64,000 nt of DNA from Scilla litardierei (taxonomy: Eukaryota > Streptophyta > Magnoliopsida > Asparagales > Asparagaceae): contig CM061139.1 of the NCBI GenBank assembly GCA_030789695.1, positions 104,382,837-104,446,836 on the forward strand, read 5' to 3'. Positions 55,422 through 64,000 of the stretch are shown here, in pieces. Position 1 is the stretch's first letter, and the number at the start of each line of letters is the position of its first letter. Under the pieces are notes generated by a model that saw nothing but the letters and a program-made list of their open reading frames with translations, was not told the origin of the DNA and ran no database searches. The position numbers and the translations under genes are program-made.

Positions 55422-56859
55422 GTCATAACCTTATCTCCATTAGTCAACTTTGTGACAAGGGTTACACGGTTAACTTTGGAGAGGGTATGTGTAAAATTGT
55501 AGATATTGACACGCATATTCTTTTTACCGGTATTATGCATAAAAACATTTATTATTTGAGCTTGCCTAAAACCATAGAACATTGCTTAGTTGCTAATACA
55601 AATGAACAACTATTATGGCATCGCCGTTTTGGTCATGTTCATTTTAAGCACTTATATAAGTTAGCTAAGCATGATCTAGTAAAAGATTTTCCGAAAATTG
55701 TTTTTAGTAAGAAAAACTTTTGTAATTCTTATCAAAGAGGTAAACTAAGTAAATCATCTTTCAAACTTAAAGAAGGAATAACTTCTAAGATGCCCCTAGA
55801 ATTACTTCACCTAGATTTATTTGGGCCAACTAGAACCGTCTCTTTAGGTAATGCTCATTATGGATTAGTTGTCGTTGACGACTTCTCTAGATTTACTTGG
55901 GTTTCATTTTTAACCAATAAGAATGAAGCTTTCGAAGTGTTTACTATATTTGCAAATAAAATTCAAAATTTCTTAGGATCCACCATTATCACTATTCTAG
56001 TGATCATGGAGGAGAATTTGAGAATGAATCTTTCACCAAGTTTTGTGATGACAACGGGATTACTCACAATTTTTCTTTTCCTCGTGCACCACCAGAAAAT
56101 GGTGTTGTAGAGAGAAAGAATAGGACCCTAATAGAATGTGCACGTACCATGCTCCATGATAATCATCTTGGACTACAATTTTGGGCGGAGGCGGTGCACA
56201 CAACATGTTATGTGCTTAATAGGATCCTAGTGAGACCCCGAACGAACAAACCTTGTTTTGATTTATTTTATGATAAAAAGCCTCAAGTTAAATATTTTCG
56301 TATTTTTAGTTCAAAATACTTTATAAAGAACACTTTTGGTAACTTAGATAAATTTGAGCCAAGATCCGATGAAGGCATTTTTGTTGGATACTCCACTCGT
56401 TGCAAAGCCTACCGGATATACAACAAAACCTCTTCAACGATCGAGGAATCACTACACGTATCATTTTATGAAGATTTGGATATTCCTCATGTTGTTGTTG
56501 ATAGTGTAGATGTTTTATGTGATTCTATTAGTAATGTTAAAATTAATGATTCTATTATTGAGACTAACAATACTAATGAAATTATTGAAGATGTTCCAAG
56601 TGATGTAGGGATTCCCAAAGCTTATCCAACCATTCATAATCACCCCCATGACCAAATTATTGAAGACATTGGTGTGGGTGCACGAACGAGGTCTAGAATT
56701 GATGAATTCTCTCACTGCGTATTTGTATATACCATTGAGCCAAAGAACATCCAAGAAGCATGTGAAGATAGCTCTTGGATAGTTGTAATGGAAGAAGAGC
56801 TCATGCAATTTGAGAGAAATGAAGTTTGGGAGCTCGTTTCTCTTCCAAATGGTCACTAA
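55422..56859 (+). pseudogene. Element E integrase
   Basis: Resumes in frame after F. The GAG-pre-integrase zinc motif (LLWHRRFGHVHFKHLYKLAK) is present but the following cysteines are partly altered (CNSYQRGK). The integrase core has LLHLDLFGPTRT and YGLVVVDDFSRFTWV. A frameshift near 55995 precedes DHGGEFEN and PPENGVVERKNRTLIECA. The C-terminal part includes WAEAVHTTCYVLNRILVRP, NLDKFEPRSDEGIFVGYS, and the linker to RT with NEVWELVSLPNGH before a TAA at 56857-56859. Confidence 0.9.
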
Positions 56860-57562
56860 GTGATTGGGACCAAGTGGATTTTTAAGAACATGACCGATGA
56901 GAGCGAGGTCATCACAAGGAATAAAGCAAGATTAGTAGCTCAAGACTATCGACAAGGTATTGATTTCGAAGAATCATTTGCCCCCGTAGCTAGATTAGAA
57001 GCTATTAGATTGCTTTTATCTTTTGCATCCCATAAAATTTTTAAGTTATTTCAAATGGATGTTAAAAGTGCATTTTTAAATGGTATTGTTAATGAAGAAG
57101 TTTATGTTTCTCAACTACCCGGTTTCATTCATGAAAAAATTCCAAACCATGTTTTCAAACTTAAGAAAGCATTATATGGGTTGAGACAAGCTCCTAGAGC
57201 TTGGAATGATCGACTCAAAACCTTTATTTTGGATTTAGGTTTTAAATTGGGTGATGTTGATTCAACTCTTTTCATTAAAGATTATGAAAATGACATCCTA
57301 TTAATTCAAGTTTATGTAGACGATATAATATTTGGTTCTACTAACTTTAATCTTTGCCAAAAAATTTCTAAGTCTATGAAGGATGAATTCGAAATGAGCC
57401 ATATAGGTGAGCTCAATTACTTCCTTGGACTAAAAATTCGGCAAATGAAGGATGGAACTTTCATACATCAAACAAAGTACACCGGAAAGCTTATCAAGCG
57501 ATTTGGGATGAAATCTTCTTCTAGCAAAAGGACCCATGAGTACGACAACCCATCTATACAAG
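56860..57562 (+). pseudogene. Element E reverse transcriptase, cut by H
   Basis: The frame gives [54 protein letters not shown] and catalytic [12 protein letters not shown], followed by [17 protein letters not shown]. The polymerase signature is intact at residue level. H interrupts at 57562, and the distal part with RNase H is at 59702-60403. Confidence 0.92.
57558..57562. repeat. H target-site duplication, left copy
   Basis: ACAAG, against ATAAG at 59702-59706: one transition between copies. Confidence 0.75.
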
Positions 57563-59701
57563 TGTCACAGCCTGATTTGCCATGTACGATGAACTACACG
57601 TGTATCGTCTCCATAATACGTGTAGAAGGGTGTCAGGTGTTGATATGATACGCTATGAGCGTAAGGGTAGCTAGTGGAAATCATGTAATTCCCTAGAATG
57701 AGTGAGGGTACGTTGGTCCTTTGGCGATATGCGTAGTGTGTTTAGAGAAATGATGGGTGCGTAAAGTAATGGTATACTTGTAAATTCTTAGAAGTGGGTT
57801 AGGGTCAAAAGTGGCTAGTGTGAAGGGGGTAGGGTCAATGGCATGATTGTAAATTTTTGAATGGTGAGGGGCAAAATGGTCATTTGGGCAAATGAAGGGG
57901 GTGTGTGTATGTAAGTAGGAGTGTAGTGCATTAAGTAATGGCAAACCTGTAATACCTAGAAGTTGAGGGGTATTTTTGGGAGGGTATTTTAATCATTTTA
58001 AGTTGTTATGGCCTATGGGATAAGTTAAGGAGTGTATAGAAAAATCTTGAGAAAATATCTCCTTATTCTTATCTTTTCTTTCTCTTTCTTTTCTTTCTTC
58101 CATCCCTTTTTTCCTACCATGGCTGAAACTTACCATGGGAGTATTCGGTGTCCAAACATCCAAGGGGCTACTCCACCATCACTCTGCATCCTCTAGTATC
58201 ATCCTTTTCTTCATTGGGTGCTTGTGGGACATTGTGGAAGCTTTAGAGAGGAGGATCCAAGGGCAAGTTGCAATCTTTTTGTGATGGAGCTTGGAGAGAG
58301 TTTTCATGGAGCTATGGTGGAGTTTTCTTGGAATTGATGGATGGCTTTTGATAGCCATTGAGGTAGGAATCTAATTTACTCATGTGTTTCATTCTATTGC
58401 ATATTGAATTGTAAGGTTTGCATTTTTAGGGTTTTGTGGAAACCCCTTGACATGGTGCATTCTTGCTTGAATTAATATGAGATGTTGAGTTGTATGATGC
58501 TAAGAATATGTCTCATGATGCTCTTGATTGTTTGGTTCTATTAATTATGTGAAATTACTCTCATTTAGAATGTTGGATGTTTTATTTTCCACTTTTATTT
58601 GCATGAAAAGTGCTAATTATATGAATTATGTGAAATATGAAAATAATGAAGGGATATGTGCAATTGGCTATAATTATGTAATGTAATTGGGGGATTGAGG
58701 CCACCCTTAATTTTCGGCCTATGGTCTTGAAGAGCCCTAGTGCCTTGATGATGTATTAGTGAAGGAGAGTTATGGAATGAGAATGAAATGAATTAGAATA
58801 AAATGTAGCCTTCATTAATTACCATGAAACATGATATTATAGTGTGTTGTATGTTTAGTGGCTCTAGGGTTGTATGTGATGGGAGGAAGGAGCGTGGACA
58901 TGGCATCCCTCAATGTTGTTGTTGTGGTGGTATGTGGTTATGGATATGATGGGTATGGCACGTGAGTGCATGACCCTTTGTTGTAAGGATATGCTGATAA
59001 GTTATGTTTTTCCATGGGGGTAATGTCATGGGGACTACAAGGCCTATCACAGATGAACATATGATCCCTGGGCATGCCTCACATTATAACGCCAGGTTTC
59101 TGCATTCTTGACGTTGCAGTTATTTCTTTTTCTGTGATACTCACTTTTATTTTGCAGGTCTTCCTTGTCCGTAGATGCGTGTTTTCGTTATTTATATCAT
59201 TTAAATTTTCTTATGTGATGTGGCTATGTGTTTTACGTATTTCACTTTCCATGATATGCTATGAAGCAAATTCACAGTTTGTTGCATAGAGCATTGCATT
59301 CCATTGCACCATGTGAGTTGGGTTTGGATATCCTACTGGGTCACGCTGTGACATGTCCCCGTAGACTTTTCAGGTTGGCTCTTGGAGCTGGAGGCCCATT
59401 AGCTCCATTGGTTGGAGTTGAGGGTGTGTAAGTGTGTAAGAAATTTGGGTGTATGCTCTTTTACTTGGTGGGATGAGGGTTCTTCTTGAATATGATATTG
59501 TATAAGGAAGTTGTATATGGACGGTTCATGTGTGTGTGTGTGTGTGTGTGTGATTAAGTTGTTGGTTCTCTTTTATTTTGTGTTGTCTGGAATGCTACAG
59601 GTACTATCCCAATAGTGCGAAGTGGACCTGCTTGTGTTTGTGTTTTGTATTTCCTTTCGTAACTCTCGCTCTTCGGGCATCCAGAGGAGCGGGGCGTTGC
59701 A
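57563..59701 (+). mobile_element. Element H: gypsy-type solo LTR
   Basis: 2139 bp, TGTCACAGCCTG...GGCGTTGCA, with no internal region and a near-perfect TSD. Its 3' part ('tagacttttcaggttggct', 'gaggagcggggcgttgca') resembles the D LTR end ('aagcggggcgtgata'), suggesting a Del/Tekay-type LTR. Strand is inferred from that similarity. It has a GT microsatellite at about 59527-59552. Confidence 0.82.
59527..59552. repeat. GT microsatellite
   Basis: (TG)n run of about 26 bp inside the H LTR. Confidence 0.95.
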
Positions 59702-60403
59702 ATAAGGATGAGAACGGAAAAGATGTTGACGTTCGTCTATATCGCGGTATGTCGGTAGCTTACTTTACTTAACTGCTAGTATGTCCGATATTATGTTCTT
59801 CGTATGTCTTTGTGCTAGATACCAAGCTAGACCTAACGAGTCGCACTTGATTGCGGTTAAACGAATTTTTCATTACCTCAATCATTCACTAGATTATGGG
59901 TTACTTTACCCAAGTCTAGCACATATGAGTTAATCTCATATAGTGATGTCGACTTTGACGGATGCAAATCCGATGGGAAGAGTACTAGTGGCACTTGCCA
60001 TTTTCTAGGAAATTCCCTAGTTTCTTGGTTTTCCAAGAAATAGAACTCGGTATCATTGTCCACGACTGAAGCGGAATATATTGCCGCGGGTCTTGCATGT
60101 GCACAAGTTCTTTGGATGAGACACACACTTAAAGACTATGGTGTCAATTGTGATACTTGCCATATCATGGTTAATAACCAGAGAGAAATTTGTCTTTCCA
60201 AGAATTCGGTACATCACTCCCGTACCAAACACATAGATGTAAGACACCACTTTATTAATGATCATGTAGCTAAGAAGGACATCATCTTAGAGTACATTGA
60301 AAACCAAAAACAAATCGCCGACATTTTCACTAAATCTCTTAAAGAAGATTCATTTGTGAGGTTGCATGGAGAATTAGGGATTATGGGTGAATCTGAATTG
60401 TAG
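59702..60403 (+). pseudogene. Element E RT C-terminal part and RNase H
   Basis: Starts KDENGKDVDVRLYRGM, then a broken stretch (TAA near 59770, frame change) and RNase H with DVDFDGCKSDGKSTSGTCHF, a TAG near 60042, then LSTTEAEYIAAGLACAQVLW, HHSRTKHIDVRHHFINDHVA and QIADIFTKSLKEDSFVRL ending at the stop at 60401-60403. This is the normal end of a copia polyprotein. Stops and frame changes make it non-functional. Confidence 0.9.
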
Positions 60404-61343
60404 GAGTTCATACTTTCATTTATATCATGCTTGAACTCATATCATCATTTTACTTCTCTTGCTTTCATAAGCTATGTGATTCTCATATAATTTGTTAAGA
60501 GATGTATTTGAGATTTTGATGATTTCGATTCTTTTTGGATTAATTTACATGATTTGTAAGTTAATCTATAATATTTTGATATTGTTTTCTTGATTAGAGT
60601 ATTGTTAGAATATAGGTCCTAGGGTGAGTTGTCTCAATCCTCTGGATTTTAGCCTCACTGTGCATTTTTTGGACCAGGACAGACGACTGCCATTCCTTCG
60701 ACAGTCGCATGTCCAACTTAGTTTCTCTTCTGCAGACTGATTATTTTTCGCACAGGTGATTGATGAATTTTTCCAGTCGACTGTCTCTGCGACATGCGAC
60801 TGCAATTTGGTCATCAGGCGCATGTTCATATCTTGAGATGTCTATGTTTTATCATCATTTTTTTGATTCTCTGTCAGACGACTGTTGCGTAAGTTACAAT
60901 CGACTGTTTCTCCAACATGCAACTATGAATTACTCAACAGGCGACTGTCTATCAACCCAAGTTGATCTCTATCCTTTCTAACAGTCGATTGACGATTGTT
61001 CATCAGTCAACTATCAACTTCTGTGGTGGTTAGTTAACTCGATCTGAGCCGTCGCTCTGTCGATCCAACGGCCCAGATTCTTTTGACCCCAACTTATAAT
61101 CTCGAGGGTATCGATTATTTTGGTTATTTCTCTCTCATCCGAGTCGACTTCCCTCATGTTCTTCCTTCGAATTCCAACCGTTCTCCTCGATTTCCTCGTC
61201 GATTCGAAGATCCAACCACCGATCTCACTTCACAATCATCCGATTGCGAGTTCAATTCTCTCCTTCCCAAATGATCGTCGCGGTTTAGGTATTATTTCTC
61301 TGATGTCGTTCGTTCGTGCCCTATTTTCTGTCGATCAGTCTTC
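60404..61343 (+). other. Element E region after pol, with the E-LTR palindrome motif
   Basis: AT-rich spacer, then from about 60670 to 61010 eight or more copies of the same CAGTCGACTG-like motif found in E's 5' LTR (CCAGTCGACTGT at 60774, CAGACGACTG at 60682 and 60873, CAATCGACTG at 60897). The surrounding sequence does not align to the 5' LTR. A TATA-like 'acttataatc' lies near 61091. It could be a diverged 3' U3 or an internal promoter. Confidence 0.6.
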
Positions 61344-61808
61344 ATGGAACCAGTGAGTCCACCGTCCTCTGAGGAGTATTTGGGAACCTCAGTAATTGAT
61401 CATATTCCTTCAGCTACTGAGGATGAACACTCTCCTCCATTTGTTGCCCAGCCATTCTCTCCTCCATCTACAGCTCCGTCGGATGACGCACTCCTCGTTC
61501 AGCTGTATATGCGAGTTTCTTCGCTTGAAATGAAAGTTTACGACTTAGATCAGAAGCTTTCGCTCCTTCTTGAGCTGAACTACAAGTCGTTTCTGTATCA
61601 CGGCTTTCCGATTCCGGCCGCCCTCCAGGCTATGTTTCCTTCTTCCGAGGATGCTCCCTATTCTGCTGTCCTTCATCCTCCAGGCTCTGTGCCTTCATCT
61701 ACGGATGTACTGCCCTCTGTACCTGATCACTTGGAGTCTCCTGTTGCTGGTGCGTCGTCACAAAGTGGGAGGCTCGTGTGTGTCCTACTCGTCGCTCCTC
61801 CAGATTGA
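61344..61808 (+). CDS. Uncharacterised 154-residue ORF downstream of element E pol
   Basis: ATG at 61344 after a pyrimidine-rich, UTR-like sequence. The N-terminus is acidic and Pro/Ser-rich (PPSSEEYLGTSVIDHIPSAT). A heptad-like segment (ALLVQLYMRVSSLEMKVYDL) at about residues 49-75 suggests a coiled coil, followed by another Pro/Ser-rich tail. No signal peptide or membrane segment. SIRE-type elements can carry an extra ORF after pol, which is the most likely origin. I do not recognise a family. It may also be a decayed fragment of another element. Confidence 0.4.
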   Translation: MEPVSPPSSEEYLGTSVIDHIPSATEDEHSPPFVAQPFSPPSTAPSDDALLVQLYMRVSSLEMKVYDLDQKLSLLLELNYKSFLYHGFPIPAALQAMFPSSEDAPYSAVLHPPGSVPSSTDVLPSVPDHLESPVAGASSQSGRLVCVLLVAPPD

Positions 61809-62059
61809 AGTTTCAACACTCTGGTCGTCTTTAAGACTCATCTGTCATTCATATTGACCGATGTTGCTCTGCCTCGACTCACCTTAGGATTTCTTTTACT
61901 AGGGTTGAGAGTTTGAGTGTCTGATTATATTTTGTTTTGTGTACTGATGGATGATGTTGTATGTATGTCGATCATATTTTTGGATGTACATGGAGTTGTC
62001 GTTGTATTTTGTACTCAGTGTATATTATGATTATATATATATATAAGCTAATATACACA
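61809..62059 (+). other. AT-rich downstream sequence
   Basis: Transcript-end-like, T-rich DNA with a TA run at about 62031-62044. No feature recognised. Confidence 0.6.
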
Positions 62060-62640
62060 TACCAAAGAGGCTTGGGATGGGGCTAGAAGGCATGACAATA
62101 AATTCCCGTACTATCCGTTGGTATGGCATAAGAAGCAAGTGCCGAAGTTTTTGATTACTCTCCTCAGAGCGTTCCAGGACAAGTTGTTAACAAGGGACCA
62201 TTTATGCAAATGGTAGATATTATCTCGCCTCAATGCGTACTCTGCGAGGAGGGTGTGAATGCATCGAATGCTCACCTCTTTTTTGACTACGAGTACACTA
62301 AATACATCTTGAAGAGGATCTTGCTTAAGCTGGAGATTACGCTGGCCATTTTTACATCCTTGGAGGTGGTCGGCAATCATTTCATTGGGCACTTCACTAA
62401 AAAGAATCCCATCAGCTATTTGGCTAACACTGCACTTGGAGCCGCGGTCTGGCACATATGGAGAGAGCGTAACAGGAGAACATTCGAGAATATTATCAAG
62501 GCTAAGACTGCCCTCTTTGAAGACATATTCTCGGATGTCAGGCTGAAGATGATGATAAGGGCAGGAAAATCATGTCTAACTGGAATTTCCGTGATCATAG
62601 CTGATTTGAGTAGAGTTACGTAGCGTGATATTTTAGTTAG
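62060..62640 (+). pseudogene. LINE 3' fragment (zinc-binding tail of reverse transcriptase)
   Basis: One frame reads VWHKKQVPKFLITLLRAF then LLTRDHLCKW. After a frameshift near 62205 it continues SPQCVLCEEGVNASNAHLFF and AAVWHIWRERNRRTFENI, stopping at 62621-62623. This is the zf-RVT region found at the C-terminus of plant non-LTR retrotransposon ORF2. The RT and endonuclease domains are absent, consistent with a 5'-truncated insertion. The 3' end may be the (TA)n run near 62800. Confidence 0.82.
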
Positions 62641-62801
62641 TTGAAGATCAATTGTACGTTTGGGCTGAGGCGGAAGGTATTTAGGGTGTTCAGTTGTGAG
62701 TGACGGCGCTTGTGCCCTCTCCTCACTCTGATACAACTAACCGCTTTTCCTTCCCTGTTTTGCTTTGTACTTTTGCACATATTTATGGAATACATTTACC
62801 T

Positions 62802-62820
62802 TTATATATATATATATATA
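62802..62820. repeat. TA microsatellite
   Basis: (TA)n separating the LINE tail from the 'acccgtgcc' repeat. Confidence 0.9.
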
Positions 62821-62821
62821 C

Positions 62822-63540
62822 TAGTCATAACCCGTGCCCGCGGGCACGGTTCAATTTAGATATTTCCCCCTTAAAATCTTAGTTCCCCCGAAAATGTGGG
62901 CACGATTCATTTTAGATATTCCCCCCTCAAAATCTTAGTTCCCCTGAAATTGTGTACATGATTTATTTTAGAAATCCCCCCTCAAAATCTTAGTTCCCCA
63001 ATCAAAGTCTTAGTTCCCCAAAATTTAGGTCACCTCAAGAGATTTTAGTTCTCACATTGTTTAATTACTCACAAAATTTTTAGTCACTGACAAAAATGTT
63101 AGTCCCCCAATATGTATTAAATTTTTAGTCACTGACAAATTTTAGTCACCTCAAGAGATATACAACCAGTGCCCGTAGCGCACGGTTCATTCACGATATC
63201 CCCCCTCAAAATTTTAGTTCCACACAAAATTAAAGTACTTAATTGTAATTTAGTTCCATTAAAAATTTTAGTTTCCCGAAAATTTACTTCACCCAAAAAA
63301 TTATTTCATTCAAAAAAATTTAGTTCCAATAAAATTTAGTTTTCTCTCGATTTAACATGTGCCATAAGGGCACGATTCATTTAAAATAATCTCTCATTAA
63401 AATCTTAGACATACTAATTTTAGACCACCGCCAATAATTAAATGAAAGAATTGTTATTTAGCTCCCCCTAAAAATTCAAAAATTTAGTTTCCCGCAATAT
63501 TTAGTTCGCCCAAAATTTTTGGTTTTACCCTCCCCCCATT
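62822..63540. repeat. Degenerate repeat with 'cccgtgcccgcgggcacgg' palindrome
   Basis: Starts 'ctagtcataacccgtgc' with the hairpin CCGTGCCCGCGGGCACGG (about 62831-62848). Variants recur near 62895, 62950, 63165 and 63363. Between them a phrase of the type 'ctcaaaatcttagttcccc' is repeated many times. It looks like a decayed tandem array or a non-autonomous element with internal repeats. The class is not assigned. Confidence 0.65.
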
Positions 63541-64000
63541 TTAGGGATGCAAATTTTGGGAAGAAATTTCCACAAATTTTTTCCAGAGGAACAATACCCA
63601 CACACACACACACACACACATATATCAGTTTAAAAATGTTAGATAAATTTATTGCAAAAATATTTTTTTGGTCAATTCTGATATAAATTATATGAATATA
63701 GACTGACGTCGAATGAATTTATAAAGATTTGAGCATGGATGTAATTTGCATTTGGAATGGGTAAGCCTATTCTACAAAAGTTCATTTGATATTCTCGATG
63801 TTAACGTTATCACATCATCAATATGTAGGTAGGGTAAGCGTGTTTTGATTGTCAAGGCAGTAGGATGGCATAGTTTATCTATACGGTTGCACTATCGTTG
63901 CCATCCTACAAAAGGAATACATAAACCAATTCTTATTGATACCAGCCGAGATTTCGAAACCTAATTTAAACCCTACACTAATTATAATGGCACTGACCAA
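63541..64000. other. AT-rich DNA, no gene seen
   Basis: Contains a (CA)n microsatellite at about 63599-63620. No ORF or element end recognised. Confidence 0.7.

Larger units (their letters stand above)
40413..62050 (+). mobile_element. Element E: SIRE-like Ty1/copia element, interrupted by F and H
   Basis: A long 5' LTR ends at 42317, followed by primer site (42320-42330), gag, protease, integrase, RT and RNase H, then a 3' region with an extra ORF (61344-61808). Gag with a long acidic and coiled C-terminus and the RT motif [12 protein letters not shown] fit the SIRE/Maximus group. F (44981-55416) splits protease from integrase, and H (57563-59701) splits RT from RNase H. No 3' LTR matching the 5' LTR was found. 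The left start (TGATGAGC at 40413) and right end are tentative. Confidence 0.75.

Overview
The window is plant nuclear DNA made almost entirely of nested, decayed transposable elements. I see no host protein gene, rRNA, tRNA or CRISPR array. The plant assignment rests on Ty1/copia, SIRE-like, chromodomain Ty3/gypsy (Tekay/Del-like) and Athila proteins, primer-binding sites matching plant initiator-Met and Asp tRNAs, and a LINE zinc-binding tail. Species cannot be read from the sequence. One assembly gap of exactly 500 N lies at 2048-2547.

Left stack (1-40246), oldest to youngest. Element D is a Tekay-like chromovirus on the + strand: end of its 5' LTR at 2548-3145, gag-pol at 32503-37209, 3' LTR at 37253-40246. 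Element A, a decayed copia-type element on the - strand (3166-32467, TSD CCATG), sits just after the D primer site. Element B, a Ty1/copia on the - strand (4136-24348, TSD GCCAG), sits in A's left LTR. Family C hit B twice: a solo LTR in B's left LTR (4622-7736, TSD ATACA), and a full non-autonomous gypsy element in B's integrase gene (11035-20732, TSD TAGCT).

Right stack (40247-62050). Element E is a SIRE-like copia on the + strand with a long 5' LTR ending at 42317. It is interrupted by F, an Athila-like element on the - strand (44981-55416, TSD TTTAT), and by H, a gypsy-type solo LTR (57563-59701, TSD ACAAG/ATAAG). G, an Athila element on the + strand (from 48750), sits inside F. A later deletion removed G's 3' end together with most of F's right half. 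After E come a LINE 3' fragment (about 62060-62640), a degenerate short repeat (62822-63540) and AT-rich DNA.

No element is intact. D keeps single reading frames broken mainly by stop codons, B and E also carry frameshifts, G lacks RT-RNase H-integrase, and A and C are essentially non-coding.

Most notable signals: (1) LTRs of E, F and G each carry a family-specific short palindrome repeated many times in U3, directly upstream of the TATA box; (2) a hairpin-bearing module of about 165 bp is shared by the leaders of A and C, elements of different superfamilies; (3) D's gag-pol contains two probable GT-AG introns whose removal keeps the frame.
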